Source of the DNA: an uncultured Megamonas sp.
Lineage (GTDB): Bacteria; Bacillota; Negativicutes; Selenomonadales; Selenomonadaceae
Direction of reading: 5' to 3'
NCBI GenBank assembly: GCA_900554895.1
Contig: USIX01000028.1
Coordinates: forward strand, 1 to 18,703
DNA length: 18,703 nt
Positions 13,756 to 18,703 of the stretch are shown here, one piece after another; position 1 is the first letter of the stretch, and each line of letters starts with the position of its first letter. Both the position numbers and the translations under genes were made by a program. The notes below the pieces were generated by a model. It did no database searches, was not told where the DNA came from, and saw only the letters and a list, made by a program, of their open reading frames with translations.

Positions 13756-13783
13756 AGTATAACACATTCATCCGATTTTGCAA
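13756..13783 (-). promoter_or_regulatory. Possible leftward promoter TTGCAA-16-TATACT
   Basis: On the minus strand TTGCAA (13783-13778), a 16-base spacer and TATACT (13761-13756). A transcript from about 13749 would run into the bidirectional terminator and give an RNA of about 65 bases complementary to the 3' end of the small plus-strand mRNA, or, with readthrough, feed the late operon. Confidence 0.35.
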
Positions 13784-13788
13784 TAGAA

Positions 13789-13813
13789 AAGCCGCAGGTT
13801 ATTCCTACGGCTT
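13789..13813 (-). terminator. Hairpin at the start of the late leader
   Basis: The minus strand AAGCCGTAGG-AATAA-CCTGCGGCTT is a 10-bp stem with one G-T wobble, followed by TTCT. It begins about 8 bases after the start point expected from the TATAAT at 13828-13833. It may be a terminator or attenuator, or protect the 5' end of the late mRNA. Confidence 0.5.
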
Positions 13814-13827
13814 GATTTTTATCTGTG

Positions 13828-13833
13828 ATTATA
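13828..13833 (-). promoter_or_regulatory. -10 box of the probable late promoter
   Basis: Perfect TATAAT on the minus strand. At 17 bases upstream there is no TTGACA; that place (TCATAC) is instead the first unit of a phased repeat array. A good -10 without a -35 next to repeated sites is the usual look of an activator-dependent promoter. Confidence 0.5.
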
Positions 13834-13850
13834 ACTATATCATATTTTAA

Positions 13851-13890
13851 GTATGAACTTCTATGAATTTTAGTGAACTTTAGTGAAGTA
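13851..13890 (-). repeat. Four 10-bp-phased repeats, probable activator binding sites
   Basis: On the plus strand the units are GTATGAACTT, CTATGAATTT, TAGTGAACTT and TAGTGAAGTA, with TGAA recurring at 13854, 13864, 13874 and 13884, exactly 10 bases apart. All copies therefore face one side of the helix. They overlap the last codons of the sigma-like regulator gene and reach the -35 place of the TATAAT at 13828-13833, which suggests binding by that regulator. Confidence 0.6.
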
Positions 13891-14305
13891 ATTTTTTTGC
13901 AACTATCGAAAGTCCTTGAGAGTGCAGTGTATGCACCCATCTAAAAGAACAATTTATAGCACATGCAATTTCTTCCCACTTTCGAAGCGACACATATCGC
14001 AAAATAAGTACATTTTTTATGTTTTCGTTCATGTCAATTTGATTAAGAAAAGTTTTTACTTCTATACGTTTATTAAGCCATTCCAATTTTAAGCGTTCCA
14101 GTTCGTCTTCTTGTTGCTGGAGTTTACATATAAAATCACTTGTATCATGTTTTAAGCTCCCACCGTCTGTATGCTCACCATAGGCCGGAACCAACAAGTT
14201 TGATGTACTGCGCAACTCTTCTAAATCAGCGTTGCATCGTAAACATACCTGTTTAGCCTGATAAACCTGATTTAAAAACGCTTTTGCTTCTTCAAATTTT
14301 GCCAT
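13880..14305 (-). CDS. Sigma-region-4-like late transcription regulator (ArpU/RinA-type)
   Basis: A 141-residue protein with an N-terminal helix (EEAKAFLNQVYQAKQ), a Cys-x-x-Cys pair (Cys21, Cys24), a long charged coiled coil (LQQQEDELERLKLEWLNKRI) and a C-terminal sigma-70 region 4-like helix-turn-helix (NVLILRYVSLRKWEEIACAI, then NCSFRWVHTLHSQGL). This is the build of ArpU/RinA-type regulators, which turn on late genes and lie just upstream of the small terminase gene in Gram-positive phages, as here. AAGGAG lies 10 bases before the ATG. It should act on the promoter and phased repeats at 13828-13890, which overlap its own 3' end. DNA binding by this protein is inferred. Confidence 0.75.
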   Translation of the reverse strand: MAKFEEAKAFLNQVYQAKQVCLRCNADLEELRSTSNLLVPAYGEHTDGGSLKHDTSDFICKLQQQEDELERLKLEWLNKRIEVKTFLNQIDMNENIKNVLILRYVSLRKWEEIACAINCSFRWVHTLHSQGLSIVAKKLLH

Positions 14306-14331
14306 AATTTAAATTCTCCTTTGTTCGTGAT

Positions 14332-14360
14332 TTTATATAAAACGCCTAAAAGGGCGGTAA
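14332..14360 (-). promoter_or_regulatory. Possible promoter of the late regulator
   Basis: On the minus strand TTACCG (14360-14355), a 17-base spacer and TATAAA (14337-14332), 27 bases before the regulator ATG. The -35 box lies within the terminator hairpin of the XRE-type gene. A fair match only. Confidence 0.35.
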
Positions 14361-14371
14361 TTTCCGCCCTT
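14350..14371 (-). terminator. Terminator after the XRE-type regulator gene
   Basis: AAGGGCGG (14350-14357) and CCGCCCTT (14364-14371) form a perfect 8-bp stem with a 6-base loop, 3 bases past the stop codon, followed by TT on the minus strand. It separates the early/middle operon from the late regulator. Confidence 0.65.
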
Positions 14372-14374
14372 ATT

Positions 14375-14593
14375 TTAAATATGCAAATCGTTACCCAATA
14401 CTTTTAAAACAGCAATCAGATTGCCGCTATTAATATCATTACGGCCGTTAATGTAATTTCTCAGCACGCTTTTTTCAATATTGGCTTTGTCCGCCAGTTC
14501 CGTCAGTAAAATTCCCTGCTCGTCCATCATTGCCTTTATATCTTCTCGCAATTTATTTGTATATTTCGCATTCAGATTTCTGTGGTTTGCCAT
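14375..14593 (-). CDS. Small XRE/Cro-type helix-turn-helix regulator
   Basis: A 72-residue single-domain DNA-binding protein (MANHRNLNAKYTNKLREDIK). The helix-turn-helix spans about residues 28-58: GILLTELADKANIEKSVLRN, then YINGRNDINSGNLIAVLKVL. The frame is open 20 codons further up, but TAGGAG lies 8 bases ahead of the ATG at 14593 and the family begins there. Its role in the phage switch is not clear: it lies at the end of the middle operon, far from where a main repressor/Cro pair would be. Confidence 0.82.
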   Translation of the reverse strand: MANHRNLNAKYTNKLREDIKAMMDEQGILLTELADKANIEKSVLRNYINGRNDINSGNLIAVLKVLGNDLHI

Positions 14594-14604
14594 TTTATCC
14601 GCTC

Positions 14605-14751
14605 CTAACCGATTAAAAGCAGACTTGCCGCTGCAATTATGATTACCATACATACACCGCCGATAATTTCAGCGTCTTTTCTTCTACGTTTTTTGTACTC
14701 ATTGATTTCGTATTTTGTCGGCATTCGTTTTGTAACTTTTATATTTTTCAT
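14605..14751 (-). CDS. 48-residue single-pass membrane protein
   Basis: This short gene lies in the gap between two longer ones. It starts at ATG 14751, one base after the upstream TGA, with AGGCGG 7 bases before it, and its TAG overlaps the TAGGAG of the next gene. The N-terminal half is very basic (KKRRRKDAEII), the C-terminal half is a membrane helix (GGVCMVIIIAAASLLLIG). By charge the basic end stays inside. The close packing on both sides argues that it is real. I do not recognise the family; small membrane proteins of unknown role are frequent in this part of phage genomes. Confidence 0.65.
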   Translation of the reverse strand: MKNIKVTKRMPTKYEINEYKKRRRKDAEIIGGVCMVIIIAAASLLLIG

Positions 14752-14752
14752 T

Positions 14753-15148
14753 TCAATCCGCCTTTTCATAAATATATTTTATATATCCGCTGTACGGGCT
14801 TTTTACCGGCTCTTCATCGTAATAGCCGCGGTCATTATTTTTCTTAAAGCCGCTACTGTATACATCATCTTCCGTCATAGCATAATGACCACCGTGATTT
14901 TTAATCGCAATATGGATAAACTGCTGTGCCACCTGCACGAGGTCGAAACTCTTTGACATCAGATGAGCAAAATCCTCGCGGCCCATTATTCTTTTATCAG
15001 CTTTTCGACAGCAATCTGCGTAAGCCTCCGCCCATTCCCTAAATTTACTTACTACTTTTGCGTGCTGCTGTTGCAGTGTTGCATTGTCGAACTTCCGGCA
15101 CGCCGGCAGACGGCGGAATTTAAATCTTTTCCTACTCAATATCTTCAC
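14753..15148 (-). CDS. Hypothetical phage protein, MazG-like helical pattern
   Basis: A 131-residue protein. The N-terminus is basic (RKRFKFRRLPACRKF); the middle (VVSKFREWAEAYADCCRKAD, then SKSFDLVQVAQQFIHIAIKN) has the helix pattern of small phage MazG-like pyrophosphohydrolases, in which E-x-x-E and D-V-x-Q-V recur. Here several of the metal-binding acids are not evident, so an enzyme is doubtful. The C-terminal part (DEEPVKSPYSGYIKYIYEKA) is unrelated. The start is GTG, overlapping the upstream stop by 17 bases. Family assignment is tentative. Confidence 0.6.
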   Translation of the reverse strand: MKILSRKRFKFRRLPACRKFDNATLQQQHAKVVSKFREWAEAYADCCRKADKRIMGREDFAHLMSKSFDLVQVAQQFIHIAIKNHGGHYAMTEDDVYSSGFKKNNDRGYYDEEPVKSPYSGYIKYIYEKAD

Positions 15149-15485
15149 TACTTTCCATATATTTTTTATACATCTTGAAAAAATCTGCGGCAGTCATAAT
15201 TACAACCCATTCTGATTTATTTTTGCGATGAGCGACAATCGGGATTTCGTTTTTGCCGGCCGCTACGCAATCTCTTTTTGACTGATTCAGCGCATCATAC
15301 AATCTCAGACTTTCTGTCCGCTTTACCTCGACATGAATACCCGCAAGTCCTTCCACATCTCCCGCCTGCCCCGTTTTGCCGCAATGCTGAGCCGTGCGAT
15401 GAACAGCAGTATATCCGTATTCATGGCACAGGTGAGCAAATTCAAGCTCACCCGCTACCCCTTTTCTTCGTTGCATTTTGCCCAT
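15132..15485 (-). CDS. PDDEXK-type endonuclease / Holliday-junction resolvase-like protein
   Basis: A 117-residue nuclease. Motifs in order: a basic start (MGKMQRRKGVAGELEFA) with Glu13 in GELEF, Asp43 in QAGDVEGLAG and the Glu53-Val-Lys55 motif in IHVEVKRTE, i.e. the E...D...ExK core. After it comes a helix (LYDALNQSKRDCVAAGKNEI) and the strand PIVAHRKNKSEWVVIM, common in phage resolvases of this type. The likely role is in resolving branched DNA before packaging, the job RusA or RecU does in related phages. TAATG overlap with the antirepressor stop. Confidence 0.85.
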   Translation of the reverse strand: MGKMQRRKGVAGELEFAHLCHEYGYTAVHRTAQHCGKTGQAGDVEGLAGIHVEVKRTESLRLYDALNQSKRDCVAAGKNEIPIVAHRKNKSEWVVIMTAADFFKMYKKYMESSEDIE

Positions 15486-16285
15486 TATGCCACCCTCTTA
15501 TATTCCAGCACCATGCGCTTCAAAATGGAGATATAACATTCAATCAGGCGTTTGTCCTCGCCGATAATATCGAGATTATTCACTTTGTCGATGACTTTCT
15601 TAGTAGCACCGGCAAGGCGCAGACGTTCTTTTTTATTGTTTACCCGCAGTGTTAAATTACAGTTGAATTTCTGCTCTAATCTGTGATAACTTTCCTGCCA
15701 TGCCGCGCTGAAACGGTCTGTACTGTCAAGTACCGGAATATATTTTGCTATCTGATTAATAAGCGGTCTTACATGCGTTCGCCAGTTATCGTGGGTTATC
15801 GTCGTCCAATCATAAACAAGCTGCACCTTCTTTTCCATATCGCCGATGCGGTCATTTTGTGCAACAGCAACATTTTTAAGAGCCTTTATTTCCCTGCCGT
15901 GTTCTGCAAATAATTTAGCAGATTGTAAAAACAGTTCTTCGGCGCTGACCGGCATATTGTTTTTCAATGTCCGTTCCATTTCATCGAAACGAGTTACATA
16001 TTCAGCGGTGAATAAAATTCCTTTATCGCCTGTCATCTTGTTCGCCACCATGTCGCAGCCTTTTCTTGTGATTAGATAACACGGATACGTTTTTCCTGTA
16101 CCTGATTTATAAGTTGATTTTATAAAGAAATTATCAGAACTCAATTTTGAGTTTTGACCTATAACACTAATATAGTTATCAATATCTCTCAATAAATTAA
16201 AATGTTGCTTACCTATCATTTCAGCTACTTGCCTACTATCTGCATAAAATACACCGCATTTATTTATTAATTGCAATTCATTCAT
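15485..16285 (-). CDS. Rha-family antirepressor with ORF6C C-terminal domain
   Basis: A 266-residue two-domain regulator. Residues about 10-110 form a Rha domain (YADSRQVAEMIGKQHFNLLR, FIKSTYKSGTGKTYPCYLIT, RKGCDMVANKMTGDKGI, AEYVTRFDEME), residues about 170-266 an ORF6C domain (WTTITHDNWRTHVRPLINQI, then YHRLEQKFNCNLTLRVNNKK). A short coiled region lies between. Such proteins act on repressors or on early gene expression in temperate phages and are evidence for a lysogenic life style. The Rha coding part is clearly AT-richer than the ORF6C part (13 of 60 GC at 16141-16200 against 27 of 60 at 15781-15840). ATGA overlap with the small gene upstream. Confidence 0.9.
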   Translation of the reverse strand: MNELQLINKCGVFYADSRQVAEMIGKQHFNLLRDIDNYISVIGQNSKLSSDNFFIKSTYKSGTGKTYPCYLITRKGCDMVANKMTGDKGILFTAEYVTRFDEMERTLKNNMPVSAEELFLQSAKLFAEHGREIKALKNVAVAQNDRIGDMEKKVQLVYDWTTITHDNWRTHVRPLINQIAKYIPVLDSTDRFSAAWQESYHRLEQKFNCNLTLRVNNKKERLRLAGATKKVIDKVNNLDIIGEDKRLIECYISILKRMVLEYKRVA

Positions 16286-16479
16286 TTTTTATCAATCCTT
16301 TTCTTTGCTTCTTTTATTATTCCGCACCACTGTATAAGCAATATTTTTTTTAACATTTTTCGTCTTTTGGGTTTAACCCTGATATACAACTCTATTAACG
16401 CTTTACCACCTATAAATGCTTTTTCTTCTTCTGACAACGGTCGTTTCGCCATAGATTTTCTTGTTTTTGTAATTGCCAT
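16282..16479 (-). CDS. Small basic hypothetical protein
   Basis: A 65-residue, strongly basic protein (MAITKTRKSMAKRPLSEEEK at the N-terminus; VKPKRRKMLKKILLIQWCGI near the C-terminus) with 18-20 Lys/Arg. GGAAGAAG lies 7 bases ahead of the ATG, and its stop overlaps the antirepressor start. The gene follows the large inverted repeat at 16504-16561. DNA or RNA binding is plausible from charge only. The family was not recognised. Confidence 0.6.
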   Translation of the reverse strand: MAITKTRKSMAKRPLSEEEKAFIGGKALIELYIRVKPKRRKMLKKILLIQWCGIIKEAKKRIDKK

Positions 16480-16503
16480 GATTTCTTCTTCCTAAAACTT
16501 CCC

Positions 16504-16561
16504 AAAGTATCAGCCAAAACATCATTTAAAGTATCTTTTGATGTTTTAGCGATACTTTAAA
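16504..16561. repeat. Large inverted repeat with a competing third arm
   Basis: AAAGTATC-A-GC-C-AAAACATCA (16504-16524) faces TGATGTTTT-A-GC-GATACTTT (16539-16558), pairing 8+2+9 bp with one bulge and one mismatch. The 14-base centre contains a further TTTAAAGTATC (16525-16535), which pairs even better (11 of 11) with GATACTTTAAA (16551-16561). Thus two arms compete for one partner. A degenerate fourth half-site AAAGATAC follows at 16559-16566. It fills the 88-base gap between the PC4-like gene and the small basic gene; function as operator or RNA switch is inferred. Confidence 0.7.
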
Positions 16562-16567
16562 GATACA

Positions 16568-16801
16568 TTAAAATTCTTCCATACTATTTAAAATAGCCTT
16601 TAGTTCCCGCATTTCATCAGCTGTCAACGTTATACCTTTACTTACTTTGGAATAATCCGGAGCATAACTGCGGATGTCGTATTTCGGCATCTGATTTCGC
16701 CACGAAACAACGTTCAATTCTTTCCGCCAGCCGTCATCATTTTCCGAAATTACTGCAATCGGTTTTACTATTGTGAGATTATATTTTGAAATTGTTTTCA
16801 T
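16568..16801 (-). CDS. PC4/YdbC-type single-stranded DNA-binding protein
   Basis: A 77-residue protein of the transcriptional coactivator p15 (PC4) family. The diagnostic run is WRKELNVVSWRNQMPKYDIR followed by SYAPDYSKVSKGITLTADEM, closely matching the bacterial YdbC pattern (W-x-K-E-x-N-x-V-S-W, then K-x-D-I-R-x-W-x-P-D-x-x-K-x-x-K-G-I-T-L), with a final helix (ELKAILNSMEEF). Known members form dimers that bind single-stranded DNA through the beta sheet. A role in phage replication, recombination or late transcription is possible. The ATG at 16801 was chosen since GGGAGG lies 8 bases upstream and it makes an ATGA overlap with the preceding stop. Confidence 0.85.
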   Translation of the reverse strand: MKTISKYNLTIVKPIAVISENDDGWRKELNVVSWRNQMPKYDIRSYAPDYSKVSKGITLTADEMRELKAILNSMEEF

Positions 16802-17007
16802 GATATTGCCTCCCATTTCTTTCTCTGCGCCAATCTGTCCAGATAATCCTGTGCTTCACCTGGCGTTGTTCTCACCTTATTGGAACTGCTTTTATACTTA
16901 TGATTGCCCAAACTTTTCGAGCCGATTTCCTTTTTGCATACGGCGTATTGGTTATCGCCGAGTAATCCTGATACATAGTAAATATATTTTCCGTCTGTGT
17001 AATTCAT
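16798..17007 (-). CDS. Small hypothetical protein
   Basis: A 69-residue basic soluble protein (MNYTDGKYIYYVSGLLGDNQ, then YAVCKKEIGSKSLGNHKYKS). It has an N-terminal beta hairpin-like part and a C-terminal helix (PGEAQDYLDRLAQRKKWEAI). The stop overlaps the PC4-like start (ATGA), which suggests coupled translation and supports a real gene. The ribosome binding site is weak (GGTGAT). Family unknown. Confidence 0.6.
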   Translation of the reverse strand: MNYTDGKYIYYVSGLLGDNQYAVCKKEIGSKSLGNHKYKSSSNKVRTTPGEAQDYLDRLAQRKKWEAIS

Positions 17008-17066
17008 GTTACATCACCATCTTTTCATATATGCGTATCATTTCGTTTATATCTATAGCACATGGT

Positions 17067-17279
17067 TTATTCCTCCCAGTAATTTGTTAATACTTTTTTT
17101 GATGTATTATTTACAGGTATATACACTATTTTAGGAGCAGTTATCTGTGTTTCAGGCACGTTATAATCTCTTCTTATTTCTTCCCATGCTTTAAGGGCTA
17201 ATTCTTTCGTTTCGAATAATCCTCTGCATGTTATAGTAATTTCCATAATATGGCTTTGATATACGTATAATAGATACAT
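17067..17279 (-). CDS. Small hypothetical protein
   Basis: A 70-residue protein with alternating strand and helix pattern: MYLLYVYQSHIMEITITCRG, then LFETKELALKAWEEIRRDYN, then a final strand (KIVYIPVNN). Such a strand-helix-strand plan is common in small phage proteins of the early region; no function can be given. AAAGGGGAAA precedes the ATG. Notably AT-rich. Confidence 0.6.
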   Translation of the reverse strand: MYLLYVYQSHIMEITITCRGLFETKELALKAWEEIRRDYNVPETQITAPKIVYIPVNNTSKKVLTNYWEE

Positions 17280-17303
17280 TTTTATTTCCCCTTTAAAATA
17301 AAT

Positions 17304-17597
17304 TTATTTAAAATCATCTATCTCCATAACTTTAATATCGCCGCTATATAAATTCCTTACAATATAGTTCATCATTCTTTCTGCTTCTACGTTTGCTTTT
17401 TCCATGTTGTCATCAATATAAGAAATTATGTCTATTTCTACGTCATTGTGAATATCACTAATTGCGAAACAAGCAACAACTCTTATTCCAACCGTAATAA
17501 ATTTGCCTAATTCTGTTTGTTGAAGAACTTTTCTTTTTGCTATATATGCAATTTTTTCAGCATTTATTAATATGCCATCTTCAGTTTTTATCCACAT
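17304..17597 (-). CDS. Hypothetical protein of the replication-adjacent region
   Basis: A 97-residue acidic protein: MWIKTEDGILINAEKIAYIA is a beta hairpin plus strand, followed by QQTELGKFITVGIRVVACFA and a helical C-terminal half (NMEKANVEAERMMNYIVRNL). The opening phrase (a short strand, then IN-x-x-x-I-x-x-I) is seen in many small bacterial proteins with a two-strand start, but I cannot assign a family. The ribosome binding site AAAGGAGAG overlaps the end of the helicase loader gene, so it is in the same operon. Confidence 0.6.
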   Translation of the reverse strand: MWIKTEDGILINAEKIAYIAKRKVLQQTELGKFITVGIRVVACFAISDIHNDVEIDIISYIDDNMEKANVEAERMMNYIVRNLYSGDIKVMEIDDFK

Positions 17598-17601
17598 AGC
17601 T

Positions 17602-18240
17602 TTACTCTCCTTTCAATTCATTTAAACTTAGACCTTTGCGCTTGGATTTCGCATTAAACACAATATAAAAATTAGTCGACTTTAGCCGGTCGATAATCCT
17701 GCCGGAATATGTGTCGAAAAGTTCATCTTTCGTCATGTTCGTGGTGATTATCACGGGCTTTTTACGATTGTAGCGTTCCGTTATTATGCTGTTTACCTTC
17801 GGTAGCACCCACGGAGCTGATACATCTTCGCCGCCTAAATCATCTATCACGAGCAGTTTCGTTTCCCGCAGCCGCATTTCAAATCTGCCCCATTCTTCAA
17901 GGCTTCGTGCTCGCATGGAATAAAGGTTATCCATAATAGAGCACATCGGGATAAACAGCCCGCTGCCGCCCTGCTCGATAAATTTTCTCAGCACGCATAC
18001 GGCAAGCGTCGTTTTCATCGTGCCGTAACTTCCGGCAAGGATTAGTCCTTTGCCCTCGGCAACGTATTTATCAATATTTTGCGCATAGCGGTATATCATC
18101 TCGGCGTTTTCCCGTATATCGCTATCGACTGTTATTGTTTGAAATGATACATTCTTAAATCGTTCAAAGATACCGGCTCGCTCAAGTTCCCTGTCCTTAA
18201 TCCCAACCACTTGTTTCGTTGGCGAACTTTGCTTCAACAT
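17602..18240 (-). CDS. DnaC/IstB-like helicase loader ATPase
   Basis: A AAA+ ATPase of 212 residues from the chosen start. After an N-terminal linker comes the conserved DRELERAGIFERFKNVSFQT, then ILAGSYGTMKTTLA with Walker A at residues 70-77, and Walker B in LLVIDDLGGED (Asp133/Asp134). Sensor-type residues follow (VIITTNMTKDEL) and an arginine-finger region (SGRIIDRLKS). It should load the host DnaB helicase on the phage origin. One oddity: the loop is G-S-Y-G-T-M-K-T, with Met where Gly is usual. The frame is open to an ATG at 18342, but that would overlap the initiator gene by 146 bases and the added codons have an odd G-rich third position, so the ATG at 18240 was preferred. The true start is uncertain. 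Confidence 0.85.
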   Translation of the reverse strand: MLKQSSPTKQVVGIKDRELERAGIFERFKNVSFQTITVDSDIRENAEMIYRYAQNIDKYVAEGKGLILAGSYGTMKTTLAVCVLRKFIEQGGSGLFIPMCSIMDNLYSMRARSLEEWGRFEMRLRETKLLVIDDLGGEDVSAPWVLPKVNSIITERYNRKKPVIITTNMTKDELFDTYSGRIIDRLKSTNFYIVFNAKSKRKGLSLNELKGE

Positions 18241-18703
18241 CTTCGATTGTTTCGACCTTACGCGATTTATATAACTTACCACGTCCGGCTGCTTTTCCTT
18301 GTCGAACCAATCCTTTTTCTTTTGTGCTTCCGTTTTCATCACCGCCTGTATTTTTCAATATGCCTTCGATATAAGCCAGAGAACGCCTATTGCGCATCAC
18401 GGCTATCTCGATTGCTTCCATTGTTTTATCTGTTCCGTATACCTCTATGAATTTGGATAACTTATCCGTTTCCAATGGAGAACAGCAGGATTTATTGCTT
18501 ATCTCCCGCAGATATAATTTGCAGATATCTTCAAGAGAATTTTTCGCCGCTGTAGGTGCTACTATTTCTTTTGTATTTCTATTTGTATTTATATTGTTTT
18601 TATTATTATATTTATGTGGAACTGTACTTCCTACCTCCTCGGAACTCTGCTTCCTACCCCTAGGAACTGTACTTCCTACCTCGGCGGAACTCTGCTTCCT
18701 ACC
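18197..18703 (-). CDS. DnaD/DnaB_2-type replication initiator, N-terminus beyond window
   Basis: The frame is open from the right edge for 168 codons. It begins with a repeated 15-residue unit (GRKQSSAEVGSTVPR, then GRKQSSEEVGSTVP), goes on with an Asn/Lys-rich linker (YNNKNNINTNRNTKEIV), and then the C-terminal DnaB_2 domain of DnaD-like proteins: LEDICKLYLREISNKSC, LSKFIEVYGTDKTMEAIEIA, RNRRSLAYIEGILKNTGG. The missing N-terminal part should hold a winged-helix DNA-binding domain. Together with the loader next to it, it forms the phage initiator pair. The repeats in the DNA (18618-18703) are probably the origin to which it binds. Confidence 0.82.
   Translation of the reverse strand, partial: GRKQSSAEVGSTVPRGRKQSSEEVGSTVPHKYNNKNNINTNRNTKEIVAPTAAKNSLEDICKLYLREISNKSCCSPLETDKLSKFIEVYGTDKTMEAIEIAVMRNRRSLAYIEGILKNTGGDENGSTKEKGLVRQGKAAGRGKLYKSRKVETIEDVEAKFANETSGWD
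18563..18617. other. AT-rich stretch next to the iterons, candidate unwinding region
   Basis: This stretch is made almost only of A and T with a few G and C, with strong strand bias (T-rich on the plus strand). It codes for the Asn/Lys linker of the initiator. Placed directly beside the iteron array, it looks like a DNA unwinding element of a phage origin. That is an inference from arrangement. Confidence 0.5.
18618..18703. repeat. Iteron-like array of four 18-base repeats
   Basis: Four copies on the plus strand at 18618-18635, 18641-18658, 18663-18680 and 18686-18703, starts 23, 22 and 23 bases apart. Two alternating types are seen: GGAACTGTACTTCCTACC and GGAACTCTGCTTCCTACC, so the higher unit is 45 bases (15 codons) and the reading frame is kept. 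GGAA...TTCC within each copy is a small dyad. The array reaches the window edge and may continue. Confidence 0.75.

Noticed and set aside
13566..13940. Minus-strand open frame of 124 codons
   Set aside because: It runs through two terminators and is antisense to the small plus-strand gene, has no ribosome binding site, and overlaps the regulator gene in another frame. Not counted as a gene.
16516..16561. H-type RNA pseudoknot from the interlocked repeats
   Set aside because: The two stems (9 and 11 bp) would be joined by loops of 0 and 3 bases, too short to cross such grooves. Mutually exclusive hairpins are the better reading.
17008..17066. Possible 12-codon peptide starting at 17062 with a good GGGAGG
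   Set aside because: Too short, composition not protein-like; the ribosome binding site may be chance from the TGG GAG GAA codons at the end of the upstream gene. Another frame (PCAIDINEMIRIYEKMVM) looks more like protein but has no proper start upstream.
18241..18342. N-terminal extension of the helicase loader to the ATG at 18342
   Set aside because: It would overlap the initiator gene by 146 bases; codon use in this stretch fits the initiator frame better. Kept only as an alternative.
18618..18703. CRISPR array
   Set aside because: Repeats are only 18 bases with 4-5-base spacers and lie within an open reading frame; iterons fit better.
1..18703. Integrase, attachment sites, tRNA genes, lysis genes and insertion sequences
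   Set aside because: Looked for and not seen; they would lie outside this window in a prophage of this layout.

Overview
This window is a piece of a tailed bacteriophage genome, most likely a prophage of a low-GC Bacillota host. Almost everything is on the minus strand with strong AGGAGG-type ribosome binding sites, and the order of the virion genes matches the PBSX/skin-element type of contractile-tailed (myovirus-like) phages. The host genus cannot be fixed from the sequence; Negativicutes is only a guess.

Read in the direction of transcription (right to left), the window starts with a replication module: a DnaD/DnaB_2-type replication initiator cut by the right edge, whose gene carries four iteron-like repeats beside an AT-rich stretch, and a DnaC/IstB-like helicase loader (about 17600-18703). 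Next come small accessory genes, a PC4/YdbC-type single-strand DNA-binding protein, a large inverted repeat, a small basic protein, a Rha/ORF6C antirepressor, a PDDEXK nuclease, two unrecognised small proteins and an XRE-type regulator (about 14375-17600). A sigma-region-4-like protein, probably the late-gene activator, sits at 13880-14305.

The 447-base interval 13433-13879 has no large gene but is dense with signals: four 10-bp-phased repeats abutting a perfect TATAAT, three leftward hairpins of terminator type, and one plus-strand transcription unit for a 29-residue hydrophobic peptide with its own promoter, a sequesterable ribosome binding site and a terminator, resembling a type I toxin locus.

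From 13432 leftwards runs the late operon: small and large terminase, portal, a small hypothetical, a collagen-like head fibre, scaffold, major capsid protein, a MuF minor head protein, head-tail connectors, tail terminator, sheath, tube, a tail assembly chaperone pair with a classic -1 slippery site (AAAAAAC), and the start of the tape measure (cut by the left edge).

The most interesting find is the MuF protein. Its C-terminal third is not structural: it is an AT-rich module with HEYGH and a downstream YG-N6-less spacing pattern (Tyr, then Glu seven residues later in AEFFAE) like the catalytic domain of anthrax lethal factor. It is followed, with an 8-base overlap, by a 66-residue acidic protein that looks like a dedicated immunity gene, and then by a 12-bp GNRA-capped hairpin. 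This looks like a polymorphic toxin-immunity cassette carried by the phage capsid.
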